This document shows, in pieces, positions 1 to 8,310 of a DNA stretch of 42,290 nucleotides. The position numbers were made by a program, and so were the translations under genes. Under the pieces are notes generated by a model. That model made no database searches and was not told the origin of the DNA. It saw nothing but the letters and a program-made list of their open reading frames with translations. Source of the stretch: an uncultured Myxococcales bacterium (GTDB lineage: Bacteria; Myxococcota_A; Polyangia; Palsa-1104; JAEUJZ01); the NCBI GenBank assembly GCA_937868485.1, contig CALMML010000350.1:1-42290 (forward strand), read 5' to 3'. The stretch's first letter is position 1. Every line of letters starts with the position of its first letter.

Positions 1-848
1 ACCACCGGATTCCACTGCCCATCGATTCCTCGTTCCACCATGATGTTGCTTGGCTTGATGTCACGATGAATGATTCCCAGGCGGTGGGCGGCGTGGATGG
101 CTTCGGACACTGTGCGAACCAGCAGGACCTTGTCATGCAGCGTCAGCTGAGGCGCCAGCTTGTCGAGTGTCTGTCCATCGACAAACTGCATCGCGATGAA
201 GGCCTTTCCTTCCACTTCACCGACTTCGTACACCTTGCAGATTCCGGCGTGATTGATGCGTGCTTGCGCGCGGGCTTCTTGGACGAAGCGCATCGTCATC
301 TGCGGAACGCTGCTATGAACAAACTTCAGTGCGACGATGCGACCCAGTCGCTTGTCTCGTGCTTTGTAGACCGAGCCCATGCCTCCCTGTCCGAGCAGAG
401 AGAGAAACTCGTAGCGCGACCAGCTACGTACTGGAAACTCCTGCGTCTTTGGCTGCATCGCCTCAAAGGCACCGCCGGGTAGCGTCTCACTCGTTGCGGG
501 ATCGGGCTCTCCTTGTGACTGTGCGGATGACTCTGACACCGCGTCCGTAGCAGCGATATCGGGACTCTGCTTGCTTGCGGACGGCTGACTCTTCACTCGT
601 TCTGGGATGCCATCCAAGGTTGTCGCAGTCCGTTCGCGCTGCACTTCCCGGAGCAGACGTTCAATGTCCAGAGAGCTGATTCTCTGACGGTGAATCAGTC
701 GCTCGATTCGAGGACCGAACCGCGTCGGGATGGGCCGGATGTTTTCGAAGGACAGCGGCTTAAGGCTCTCTTCCAAGTCCGAGGGCTTTAGGATCCCTTG
801 TAAGAGCGCACGGCGAAGAATGACTTCTTCCGGAAGCTCATCAGGCAT
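1..848 (-). CDS. Serine/threonine protein kinase, Hanks type (partial, 3' end outside window)
   Basis: Cytoplasmic Ser/Thr kinase reading off the left edge; 282 codons are visible. The first ~145 residues are a charged, non-kinase leader. The kinase fold then starts with the Gly-rich loop GQGGMGSVY (about 153-161), the ATP-anchoring lysine in VALKF (about K175) and the catalytic loop HRDIKPSN (H261, D263). The DFG segment and everything after it lie outside the window, so any C-terminal sensor or transmembrane part is unknown. The start is the ATG at 848; no clear Shine-Dalgarno sequence precedes it. HRD followed by K marks an active RD-type kinase. Such kinases commonly phosphorylate threonines read by FHA domains, and two FHA proteins are encoded in this window (9752-11269 and 38115-39506), but a link is only inference. 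Confidence 0.93.
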   Translation of the reverse strand, partial: MPDELPEEVILRRALLQGILKPSDLEESLKPLSFENIRPIPTRFGPRIERLIHRQRISSLDIERLLREVQRERTATTLDGIPERVKSQPSASKQSPDIAATDAVSESSAQSQGEPDPATSETLPGGAFEAMQPKTQEFPVRSWSRYEFLSLLGQGGMGSVYKARDKRLGRIVALKFVHSSVPQMTMRFVQEARAQARINHAGICKVYEVGEVEGKAFIAMQFVDGQTLDKLAPQLTLHDKVLLVRTVSEAIHAAHRLGIIHRDIKPSNIMVERGIDGQWNPV

Positions 849-1070
849 AAAAAGAGTGTAGCGTAAGGCAGATTATTGATACGACAGATGCGCACGGTCT
901 CTGCTCCGCACGTTGTCCGACGTGTCATGCGCGGTCGGTACGCAAGGCTTCCGATTCATCCCCAGACCGCGCGCTTCCTACGCAAGCAGACGTTGTCTCT
1001 GCGTGCGATAAGCGCTTCGATTCTGCGAATCCGAACCTGTCTGTGGATGGCTCGGTGCGCGCACGAAAAG

Positions 1071-2201
1071 CTACTCTGGAATCCAGCGCTTGCGGATGCC
1101 ATCGACCGTTCCGTTTTCCTTCAGCCGCGCAATCGCCTGATTGATCTGAAGCGCTGTTGCTTCGGGCAGACTTGGTGCAAAGATCAGCCCTTGTGACTGA
1201 CGGTGAACGTTGCGAATTGCTACCTGAAACGGAGCCTTCGGCTTCACCTTCGTCAGGTAGTACTGAATCTGCATGTTGTCCGCGATCACTGCATCAACTT
1301 GACCGGATGACAGCGCGCTCGCTGCTTGTTCCAGGCTGTCGATCTGCTTCATCTGAATCTGTCCGCTCGCTACGCTGGGCGATGAGGCTGCATTCCAGCT
1401 TGTGATCCAGTGCTCGCTCACACTGCCGGTTCCTACCGACACGGTCTTTCCTGCCAGATCCGCAATCGAGTGAACGGCGCTCGCTTCATCTTGGCTCGAT
1501 TTCTTGATGATGTTGACGGATACAAAGCTGAGCAGCACCGACGCTGCGATCATTCGTATGAAGTACGTCAGACCAATCAGGCTGTTGCTGCGCGCAGTCG
1601 TTGCAATCACGTTGGTGCCAGGTCCAGTCAGGAGGATCTGAAACAGCTTGGCAAATGTGCGGACTTGTCCGGTCTTCTTCGTGTTGTCTTGATGGGGATA
1701 GTCTTCCAGCTTCCAGATGACTGCTGCGATCACGAAGATGAACGCGAGGATGCCGCCAAGCAGCTCCAGTAGATCGAGTGACCACAGCGTCCGAACCACT
1801 GGTGTCCAGATGTGAAACGGCTCTTTCCGAACCATCACAGACAGTCCGTCTTCCTGAATCGGAACGCTGAAGCGATACGTTCCCAAGCGATCCGGCGTCA
1901 TGTTGATACAGCCCACTGCGACGTCTACTTTTCCGTCGCTGCCAGCCTGTAGGAGCTGCTTAAATGTCGGGGCCGAAACCACTTCAAACGGCAAGCCTGC
2001 GCTCACCGCGATTTCGTTCCAGGTTTCATAAAATGAACCGCGCCACTGACCATCAGGATTGAACGCGCACGGCATCGACTTGGCCGAAAATCCGACGCGC
2101 AAGGGACTCGCTGCATGGACCTGCGGAGCGATTCCCACAAGCCACAGGAGAAGCAGCGTTCCAAGTATGCGAAATCGTTTGGAAGCAAAGACTGCGCGCA
2201 C
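1071..2201 (-). CDS. Glutamate-receptor-like ligand-gated channel (periplasmic binding domain with two TM segments)
   Basis: 376 residues from a GTG at 2201. A signal peptide (about 1-31) precedes lobe S1 of a family-3 solute-binding fold (about 32-134), with the motif TPDR whose arginine usually binds the amino-acid carboxylate. TM1 follows (about 141-164), then a re-entrant-like stretch (about 181-203), TM2 (about 207-232) and lobe S2 (about 239-376). A binding domain interrupted by a two-TM pore module is the architecture of prokaryotic ionotropic glutamate receptors (GluR0 type). The pore stretch reads LLTGPGTNVIATT and has no TVGYG-like potassium filter, so selectivity is unclear. The open frame extends to another GTG at 2219, but AAGGAG at 2208-2213 lies 6 nt before the GTG at 2201. 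A plain amino-acid-binding protein is less likely because of the TM pair. Confidence 0.8.
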   Translation of the reverse strand: MRAVFASKRFRILGTLLLLWLVGIAPQVHAASPLRVGFSAKSMPCAFNPDGQWRGSFYETWNEIAVSAGLPFEVVSAPTFKQLLQAGSDGKVDVAVGCINMTPDRLGTYRFSVPIQEDGLSVMVRKEPFHIWTPVVRTLWSLDLLELLGGILAFIFVIAAVIWKLEDYPHQDNTKKTGQVRTFAKLFQILLTGPGTNVIATTARSNSLIGLTYFIRMIAASVLLSFVSVNIIKKSSQDEASAVHSIADLAGKTVSVGTGSVSEHWITSWNAASSPSVASGQIQMKQIDSLEQAASALSSGQVDAVIADNMQIQYYLTKVKPKAPFQVAIRNVHRQSQGLIFAPSLPEATALQINQAIARLKENGTVDGIRKRWIPE

Positions 2202-2207
2202 GATCGT

Positions 2208-2213
2208 CTCCTT
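2208..2213 (-). promoter_or_regulatory. Shine-Dalgarno deciding the start of the glutamate-receptor-like gene
   Basis: AAGGAG on the minus strand, 6 nt upstream of the GTG at 2201. It lies inside the longer open frame, so it favours the shorter protein, which then begins directly with a basic n-region and hydrophobic signal peptide. Confidence 0.65.
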
Positions 2214-2256
2214 ATCCACCCCGGATCTTCGTCGCCAAAGGACGGCTAGACGCTCA

Positions 2257-3378
2257 TCATAGATGAAGGACGCAGCTTCCGATCACTTCGCCGCGCCACT
2301 TGGCCCGCAGGGCGTCTTTGTACTGCGCAAACGGAAAGCGGTGAGAGATGTACGGACGAATCTGACCGCTCTCGATCCACTGCATGATCTGGGCAAGTCG
2401 CGGCGGACGGATCGTTGGCTGATGAAGCGTCGAAATCACGGTCGGACAGCCGAGTACAGACAGTCCCTTCATCATGATCAGGTTGGTCGGAAGCTGGTTC
2501 GCGTTCGGTGCTCCACGCTGTCCTTTTCCGTTTGCAACAAAGGGAGTCGCGGCCCATCCCACGATCAGGAATCGTCCGCCAAACTGCATGCAGCGCAGGC
2601 TCTCTGTAGAGACTTCACCACCGACGCCGTCATAGACCACCGCAACGCCTTGTCCAGAGGTGATCGCTTTGACATCATCGCGAAAGCGACGCACCGCTGT
2701 GCTTCCGTCCGTGCTGCGGATGTTTAGGACATGATCCGCACCGTGGGCTTTGACGACCGCCAGCTTTTCATCGGATCGTCCGGTTGCAATGACGATGGCG
2801 CCCAGCTGCTTGGCAAGCTGTACCGCTGCAAGTCCCGTCGAGCCTGATGCTCCGTGAATCAAGACCACTTCACCGGCCTGTAGGTTTCCGCGCGCAACCA
2901 GACAGTGATATGCGGTCTCATAGTTGCCAAGCAGACAGCACGCTTCATCGAAAGACAGACCGCTCGGAATGGGTCGGACAGCTTCCAGCGGAGCCACTGC
3001 ATAGGACGCGAATCCACCCCACTGCTGATACGCACCGATCGATCGTGGACCGGAAAGGAGTCCATCCACATACACCGCTTCTCCGACGGAAATTCCGTGT
3101 TCTGCGGCTTCACTTCCGCGCCACAGCACTTCGCCCGCATACTCCAGTCCCGGTGTGTACGGAGGCTTGGGCATGTGCTGATACTGACCGCTGGTCATCA
3201 GCAGATCGACCCAGCCAACCTGCGCACTTCGCACCGCAATCAGGACATCGCGCGCGCCCAGTGTGTCTACGCTGGGAACCGTCATCTCGACGACAGACAG
3301 ACCTTGTTCAATCGCGGTCGCGGGATCTTCTGAAAACTCGTGCACCACAACGCGCTGACCGATTCCGCTGGGATTCAT
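2257..3378 (-). CDS. NADPH:quinone oxidoreductase-like, zinc-free MDR-family dehydrogenase
   Basis: 373-residue medium-chain dehydrogenase/reductase. The N-terminal GroES-like domain contains VGWVDLLMTSGQY and PPYTPGLEYAGEV, the pattern of quinone oxidoreductases, which lack the catalytic and structural zinc ligands of alcohol dehydrogenases. The Rossmann domain carries VLIHGASGSTGLAAVQLAK followed by an NADP-type ATGRSDEK segment. It probably reduces quinones or enoyl/enone substrates with NADPH in the cytoplasm; the substrate cannot be read from sequence. It lies 55 bp upstream of the receptor-like gene on the same strand, so cotranscription is possible. The AAGGAG nearest the start is 12 nt from the ATG, longer than usual. 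The C-terminal half has an insert after GWAATPFVANG typical of some QOR-like subfamilies. Confidence 0.88.
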   Translation of the reverse strand: MNPSGIGQRVVVHEFSEDPATAIEQGLSVVEMTVPSVDTLGARDVLIAVRSAQVGWVDLLMTSGQYQHMPKPPYTPGLEYAGEVLWRGSEAAEHGISVGEAVYVDGLLSGPRSIGAYQQWGGFASYAVAPLEAVRPIPSGLSFDEACCLLGNYETAYHCLVARGNLQAGEVVLIHGASGSTGLAAVQLAKQLGAIVIATGRSDEKLAVVKAHGADHVLNIRSTDGSTAVRRFRDDVKAITSGQGVAVVYDGVGGEVSTESLRCMQFGGRFLIVGWAATPFVANGKGQRGAPNANQLPTNLIMMKGLSVLGCPTVISTLHQPTIRPPRLAQIMQWIESGQIRPYISHRFPFAQYKDALRAKWRGEVIGSCVLHL

Positions 3379-3724
3379 GGTCTCTGCTGGCTCCTTGCTT
3401 GGGGCTGCTTGGGAATGCTCGGCGGCATCCTATCATGGGCTACTGTGTCAACGCGGAGCCGGGCCGGTATTTTCTTACATTAGGGAAGAAATTAGGCTGA
3501 TAAAGAGCGTAATCAGGATGAAGACAACGCGATTAACACGGTGCATCGTTGTGGTTCGCGGCGCTGCTTTCTTTGCATAGTGAGCGCTCGACAAGGTCAG
3601 AGAATCCCCGACACCTGATGACCCATAAGCGCGTCTATTGTGAACTTCCGCGCTCGGCCTGTGGCGCAAATCCCCGTCGAGAAGAAAGAAATGACACCGA
3701 TTTGTAACAAAATCCAATGGTTCG
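3379..3724. other. Intergenic region, divergent promoters expected
   Basis: 346 bp between the divergent quinone-oxidoreductase-like and desaturase-like genes. It must hold both promoters, but no convincing -35/-10 pair was found; a minus-strand TTGACA lacks a well-spaced -10. The distal part has a 20-codon open frame starting at the ATG at 3691, after a purine-rich GAGAAGAAAGAA stretch, that ends inside the desaturase gene. The 13-mer TGACACCGATYTG occurs at 3692-3704 and again at 3751-3763. No RNA gene was recognised. Confidence 0.5.
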
Positions 3725-3763
3725 ATGACTACGCACTATGGAGCGCGCAGTGACACCGATCTG
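3692..3763. repeat. Direct 13-mer repeat straddling the desaturase start
   Basis: TGACACCGATYTG occurs at 3692-3704 and 3751-3763, 59 bp apart, one copy upstream of the ATG and one inside the first codons. It could be an operator pair or chance; no regulator gene is adjacent. Confidence 0.35.
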
Positions 3764-4750
3764 ACTGTGACATTGCGCACCTTTTTGACAGCACTGCGTG
3801 ATAAAGATCTAAGCGACAAAATCACGTTCCACACAGAGGACAGCAGCAAAATGGCATTCGATATCGAACGATTCGTGGATCTCTCGAAGGCGGTTGAGAC
3901 GTCTGATCTCGACTGGGACTACATCAAGCGCGTCGGCGTCACGAAGGTGGAAGCTCGCATCCTTCGCTATATGGCGGACGTCGAGAGCCACACCATCATC
4001 TATCTGCGCGACATTCTCTCTGGGCACACCGCAGGGGATCCAGAGATCACGCAGTTTATGGCTTGTTGGGTGTACGAAGAGACGCATCACGGACGAGCGC
4101 TCGATCGATTCCTGACCGCGTGCGGATATCCTCCAGAGTCCGGTCGCTACACCAAAGTGCTGTCCAACATGGGCTGGCAGGAACACCTGGAAGCGTTTCT
4201 GACCACCAGCTTGCCGAAGCTGACGCCGCACTTTGCCGCGACGCACATGTCGTGGGGAGCGGTCGATGAAATGATGGCTGCGTCCGCGTACACGATGCTC
4301 GCGTACTACACCAAAAATGAAGAGCTTTCGAAGCTGCTTCTGCGGATGGCCAAGGACGAGCGGCGTCACCAGTCGTTCTACTATCACCAAGCAGAGAAGC
4401 GACTTGCGCATCCGCTTGCGCAGGCGATCTGTGCGACGGCGATGCGGGTGTTCTGGAACCCGGTGGGAGTGGGCGTTGGGGAAGAAAACACGCTCGGACT
4501 CATCGGCGCGCTGCTGTATGACGATGAGCGCGGTCGCGAAGAGCTGGGACGGATGGATCGCTTGATGGCCAAGCTGCCCGGACTCGGCTGGTTTCAGCGT
4601 GCGTCCGTCGAAGTCGGCAAGGCGATCGAGATGTTCCGTTCAACCGAGCCGGACGTCGCGCGTGAGCTGGATAAGAGCAAGGGCGACACCGACCGCCTCC
4701 GGGCCGATCGTCTTCGCAATCCAGAGTTTGCTCTGACCAGCGCGAACTAG
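3725..4750 (+). CDS. Acyl-ACP desaturase-like diiron (ferritin-fold) protein
   Basis: 341 residues, all-helical. The six expected diiron ligands of the soluble acyl-ACP desaturase family are visible: E87 (VESHT), E118 with H121 (EETH), E182 (VDEMM), and E212 with H215 (ERRH). Those enzymes use O2 and reduced ferredoxin to put a cis double bond into an acyl chain held on ACP, so a role in membrane or secondary-lipid unsaturation is likely. The length is close to bacterial family members (about 300-350). It is transcribed alone and faces the lipid kinase gene across a strong hairpin. The start at 3725 has no obvious Shine-Dalgarno, and a short upstream frame overlaps it. Related ferritin-like oxidases acting on other acyl carriers cannot be excluded. 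Confidence 0.8.
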   Translation: MTTHYGARSDTDLTVTLRTFLTALRDKDLSDKITFHTEDSSKMAFDIERFVDLSKAVETSDLDWDYIKRVGVTKVEARILRYMADVESHTIIYLRDILSGHTAGDPEITQFMACWVYEETHHGRALDRFLTACGYPPESGRYTKVLSNMGWQEHLEAFLTTSLPKLTPHFAATHMSWGAVDEMMAASAYTMLAYYTKNEELSKLLLRMAKDERRHQSFYYHQAEKRLAHPLAQAICATAMRVFWNPVGVGVGEENTLGLIGALLYDDERGREELGRMDRLMAKLPGLGWFQRASVEVGKAIEMFRSTEPDVARELDKSKGDTDRLRADRLRNPEFALTSAN

Positions 4751-4785
4751 TCTGTCCGCAGTCTCGAAAGACATCCGAACACAGA

Positions 4786-4826
4786 CAGTCCAATATGAGG
4801 CATATCATCTGCCTAATATTGGACTG
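4786..4826. terminator. Bidirectional terminator hairpin between convergent genes
   Basis: Two 17-nt arms (4786-4802 and 4810-4826) pair with a single mismatch around a 7-nt loop. The hairpin sits midway between the stop of the desaturase-like gene (plus) and the stop of the lipid kinase gene (minus). There is no long T tract, but position and stem length fit a shared terminator. Confidence 0.8.
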
Positions 4827-4853
4827 TGCTGTCTGCTGATTCCGAGTTGCTGA

Positions 4854-5882
4854 TTACGGATGCAGCGCAAGCTGTAGCGTCGGACCCAGATCGACTTCCA
4901 GCGGACCTTCTACCGGAAGCACTTCTCCGTCGAGCGTAAACAGCGGCTCACTGGTTTCAATGCGGAGCTGCTTGGCCGGATGATTCACATAGCGTGGATC
5001 GCGCGGCAGCTCTGCGCGCCCGGTCACTGCGCGTGCCAGCGCTTTCATCGTCGCAAATGGTCGTCGCAGCATGCCAAAGTCGAGCGGAACCTTGCCGTTC
5101 ATCAGCAGCGGAACCATCGCCGCCAGCTCGCGCGCCGAGATCGCGTACGCCAGGAAGTGAAACTGACCATGCGGAAGCGCAGCGGAAAACGGCTCTACCA
5201 AGCGCTGAATCGCTCCCGTGGTGTTCGCAAAGACCGCAGAAAACGCGGAATGGGAAACCGGCATTCCGTCGGCAAACACCGCTGCTGGCTGCTCTTCCAG
5301 CATCGGCGCAAACGCGGTCCGAATCGGGCTCAGCGCTGCCGCAATGGCTTGTACGCCGATTCCCAAGGCTGCCAGCTTTCCTTTCTGTCCGCGCTCATAG
5401 CGATCGAGAATCCGCACGAGCGGTCCCATGCCGAACGTAAAGCCGTAGCGCACCTTGTCGCCGGTCCGTACGCGCAGAAGCGGAATCGCTTCATACGTCA
5501 GCGTTCCTGCGTGATACGCAGAGATCACCGCGCGAAAGTTATCCGACGGTGTTCCTGACATTCCCAGCTTCGTTGCGGTCACATTCATCGTTCCGCCACC
5601 GAGCAGAAACAGCTTGGGAAGCTGCGCTCCTTCGATCGCGGGCAGCTGCAGAAGCTCGTTGATGACGTGATAGATCGTCCCGTCGCCACCGTAGATGCAG
5701 ACCAGATCCGCGCGCTGTCCGACGCCAGCCAGGGCTGCACCTACGTCATCGATGTGATCGGTGACGATGCGTCGCACCCCTTTGGCCTCGGGACTGTCGA
5801 GAACCCCAGCCAGCGCCCGCCAGCGTCCTCCGGCGCGCGGATTACACAGAAGCACCACGTCCTTGCGAGTCTGGTTTGCCAT
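4854..5882 (-). CDS. Diacylglycerol kinase-family lipid kinase
   Basis: 342 residues with the DAGK catalytic domain in the N-terminal half. NPRAGGR (14-20) forms the first nucleotide-binding loop and GGDGT (65-69) the signature that binds ATP phosphate. A glycine-rich LLGGGTMNVTATKLG follows, equivalent to the GTxND region of YegS/DgkB-type kinases with TMN in place of the usual T-A-N-D. The C-terminal beta-sandwich ends with FTLDGEVLP, which in relatives packs against the active site. Expected activity is phosphorylation of diacylglycerol or a related lipid at the membrane face. The altered NxxD position makes the exact lipid uncertain. The ATG at 5882 is 92 bp from the divergent lipoprotein gene. 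Confidence 0.87.
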   Translation of the reverse strand: MANQTRKDVVLLCNPRAGGRWRALAGVLDSPEAKGVRRIVTDHIDDVGAALAGVGQRADLVCIYGGDGTIYHVINELLQLPAIEGAQLPKLFLLGGGTMNVTATKLGMSGTPSDNFRAVISAYHAGTLTYEAIPLLRVRTGDKVRYGFTFGMGPLVRILDRYERGQKGKLAALGIGVQAIAAALSPIRTAFAPMLEEQPAAVFADGMPVSHSAFSAVFANTTGAIQRLVEPFSAALPHGQFHFLAYAISARELAAMVPLLMNGKVPLDFGMLRRPFATMKALARAVTGRAELPRDPRYVNHPAKQLRIETSEPLFTLDGEVLPVEGPLEVDLGPTLQLALHP

Positions 5883-5974
5883 GACCTAGCACCGTACCGA
5901 AAACCGCTCTGTCGTGGAACGGGCTTGCGGGCCGCGTTGACAAGTCGGTGGCCAAAAAGGGAAGCTCGTCGCCC

Positions 5975-7492
5975 ATGGCAGCCAAAACTCCGACAGTGTG
6001 TGCTCTGCTTTTTGCGGCGCTTTTGGGCGCTGGCTGTGGTTCCGCGTGGCCGCAGGTGATCGATCCGACGGACATCGTCACGCTGCGAGAAGGAACCCCG
6101 CACATCCGGCGCGTCGTCGACATGGGCTCGCCGCACATTGGCGCAGCGGGTCCGCTTCTGCCCGCATCAGATGGTCAAGTTGTCGTCGGAGAGCAGCTTC
6201 TCATCGAGGGATCGGGCTTTGGCAAGCAGCCGACGGTGCTCATCGCGGGCCGCGCGGCGGAGGTGCGCTGGCGGACCAGCGGCGGGGGCCTGATTGTGCA
6301 GGTTCCGAGCGGGGGTCCGGCGGGCGCTCAGTCGGTGGTCGTCGAAGCGTCGGGCAAGCGCGCAGAGTCGTCGATCCTGATTCATCGATTGGCGGTGGTG
6401 CTCGATGGACAGCGACGACTGCTTCATGCCTTGCGTGTGCTGGGTGGCAGTGGTCAGCAGCTGACCGTCGAGCCGTTTGGCAAGCCTGTTCCCGTCGGTC
6501 GTGCGCTGGGTCTTTCGCTGTCCAGCGACGGTGCCGCTGCCTATGTGCTTGTGTCCGAAGGAGATCGTGAGCAGGTCGCGATCGTCGATTTGACAGCGTC
6601 TGGTGGGCCGTCGCTGAAAGAAAAAAGACCGCTGCGTCATCGTGCCAAAGCGATCGTGGCTGCGTCGGCGGCTCGGACAATTGCGATGGTCGGTGATCGT
6701 GAGCTGACGCTGTGGGATGTCAGTGAAGCGTGTCGTCCGACGGCGTGGCCAGCGGCGAGCCTGCCTGCTGAAGCGAGCGCAGCGACCACCTTTGCACTGA
6801 GTCCAACAGGAACGCTGCTGGCAGCGGGCTTTGCGACGACCAACGAGGTTGCACTGATTGATGTTCGTCCGAGCCGTACCGAGGTGACACCGAAGGAAGC
6901 GGGTCGGACCGTGGTGCTGCCGCTGGCTCGTCAGCCGATGCTTCACAGCGTGCGGTTTTCGTCGGAAGGCGATCTGCTGTGGACGCTGAGCGGGGAAAAG
7001 CAGGCGAGTGCGGCTGCGCAGGCGACGCAGCTTGTCGCCGTCACCGTCGGAGAAAAAGAACCAAACGGGCTCAAGCGCGAGCTGTCGCTGGGCAAGCCGA
7101 TCGATGTCCGAGACGCAGGATCACCGCTGTCGCTGTCGGTGGCGCGCAGTCAGCCGATCGCGAGTGGCGCAACCATTCGCACCGTGCCCGATCGCTCACA
7201 GGTGGTGTTTGCGACGGCGCCGCGCAGTGAAGGCAGTCATCCGCTGCCGGGCTCGCTGTTTCGCGTCGGGGCGGGCGGGGCGCTCAAGACCTTGCTGAGC
7301 GGCAGTCAGCTGTTTGCCAGCGTCGATCTGAGCCCGGATGCAGGACTCGCGATTACGGCTGAGCAGCCAGCGTCGGGCGCGCTGACCGTGACCGTCGCCG
7401 ATACCGAAGTGCAGAGCACCGTGTCGCTGACGCTGGGAACGGCTCCGCCCAGTGACAAAGAAGCCCCCGTCGAGGTCTTGGTTCAGCCGTAG
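5975..7492 (+). CDS. IPT/TIG-domain lipoprotein with predicted beta-propeller-like body
   Basis: 505 residues from the ATG at 5975. A short n-region and hydrophobic stretch end in the lipobox-like LLGAGC (C21), so the protein should be lipid-anchored. Residues about 58-138 form an IPT/TIG immunoglobulin-like fold, seen in the pattern VGEQLLIEGSGFGKQP with a terminal SVVVEASG strand. The rest contains repeated segments such as LSLSSDGAAAYVLVSEGDR, FALSPTGTLLAAGF and VRFSSEGDLLWTL, which look like WD40/YVTN-type propeller blades. No catalytic motif is seen; a surface or periplasmic binding role is inferred. A GTG at 5948 would add nine residues ahead of the signal peptide. Its stop codon abuts the stop of birA on the other strand with no gap. 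Confidence 0.75.
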   Translation: MAAKTPTVCALLFAALLGAGCGSAWPQVIDPTDIVTLREGTPHIRRVVDMGSPHIGAAGPLLPASDGQVVVGEQLLIEGSGFGKQPTVLIAGRAAEVRWRTSGGGLIVQVPSGGPAGAQSVVVEASGKRAESSILIHRLAVVLDGQRRLLHALRVLGGSGQQLTVEPFGKPVPVGRALGLSLSSDGAAAYVLVSEGDREQVAIVDLTASGGPSLKEKRPLRHRAKAIVAASAARTIAMVGDRELTLWDVSEACRPTAWPAASLPAEASAATTFALSPTGTLLAAGFATTNEVALIDVRPSRTEVTPKEAGRTVVLPLARQPMLHSVRFSSEGDLLWTLSGEKQASAAAQATQLVAVTVGEKEPNGLKRELSLGKPIDVRDAGSPLSLSVARSQPIASGATIRTVPDRSQVVFATAPRSEGSHPLPGSLFRVGAGGALKTLLSGSQLFASVDLSPDAGLAITAEQPASGALTVTVADTEVQSTVSLTLGTAPPSDKEAPVEVLVQP

Positions 7493-8299
7493 CTACAGCG
7501 GCGGTGTCCCGAAGCTGACATCGCCCGATAAGAGCCGCTCGACATAGCCATCGTCTCGACGAAGCAAAAGCGCTCCGTCGTGGTCAATCCCAAGCGAGTC
7601 ACCACTCAGCTTCCCCGACGCGGTCTGGACGTGAAGTCGCCGCCCCGGTGCCGTCAGGTGTGCGCGTGCCGAAAACGCTTCAATCACCCAGCTTGAACCG
7701 TCGCTGACAAAGCGCTGATAGAGCGGCTCGAAGTGATCCAGCAGCGACAGCGCGAAGTCGTGAACCGGCAGCGGTGGCGCGTCACTTCCCAGGAGCTTGC
7801 GCAGGCTGATCGCGGGAACGTCGTCGGGAAAGTGCAAGCCAGAGACGTTTACACCGATGCCGACGATCACAAAGTCACAGCGCGAACCGACGAGCGTCAT
7901 CTCGGTCAAGATGCCCGAAACCTTGCGAAGTCCGTCGGGCGTCGTCGCCAGCAGATCGTTTGGCCACTTGAGCAGAAGTGGAGATTCCGACGCTGCGAAG
8001 CCTGCACTGCGCAGACAGTCGAGCGCAGCAGACTCGACGGCAAGTCCCGCGCACAGCGTCAAAAGCGGAACATCCCGAGGCTGAAGCGACGGACGAAGCA
8101 GCAGCGACAGATACAGGTTGTCGCCCGGTGGAGAAAACCACGATCGACCTTGACGACCGCGACCGTTGGTCTGCGCGTCGGCGGTGACGACGGTGCCGTG
8201 TGGCTTTCCGGCCTTGCCGAGCGCGCGCGCTTCATCGCTCGTCGAGCCGCAGCTTGCGTGATGCAGCCACGGACTTCCAAACTGGCTCAGCGTCGGCAT
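7493..8299 (-). CDS. birA: Biotin--[acetyl-CoA-carboxylase] ligase, monofunctional
   Basis: 268 residues from the ATG at 8299. It activates biotin to biotinyl-AMP and transfers it to the lysine of the biotin carboxyl carrier protein. The biotin/ATP loop GRGRQGRSW is at 46-54, KWPNDL at 111-116, KVSGILTE at 126-133 and GIGVNVS at 147-153, all in family order, followed by the small C-terminal SH3-like domain. There is no N-terminal winged helix, so it should not act as a biotin-operon repressor. The open frame continues upstream for 60 codons, but those overlap the end of tyrS and do not resemble the family. The chosen start is 11 nt after the tyrS stop, suggesting a tyrS-birA operon. Confidence 0.93.
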   Translation of the reverse strand: MPTLSQFGSPWLHHASCGSTSDEARALGKAGKPHGTVVTADAQTNGRGRQGRSWFSPPGDNLYLSLLLRPSLQPRDVPLLTLCAGLAVESAALDCLRSAGFAASESPLLLKWPNDLLATTPDGLRKVSGILTEMTLVGSRCDFVIVGIGVNVSGLHFPDDVPAISLRKLLGSDAPPLPVHDFALSLLDHFEPLYQRFVSDGSSWVIEAFSARAHLTAPGRRLHVQTASGKLSGDSLGIDHDGALLLRRDDGYVERLLSGDVSFGTPPL

Positions 8300-8310
8300 G
8301 GCGAAAGAAG

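Noticed and set aside
3518-3580. 20-codon open frame in the 3379-3724 gap
   Set aside because: No Shine-Dalgarno or conserved peptide feature; indistinguishable from chance.
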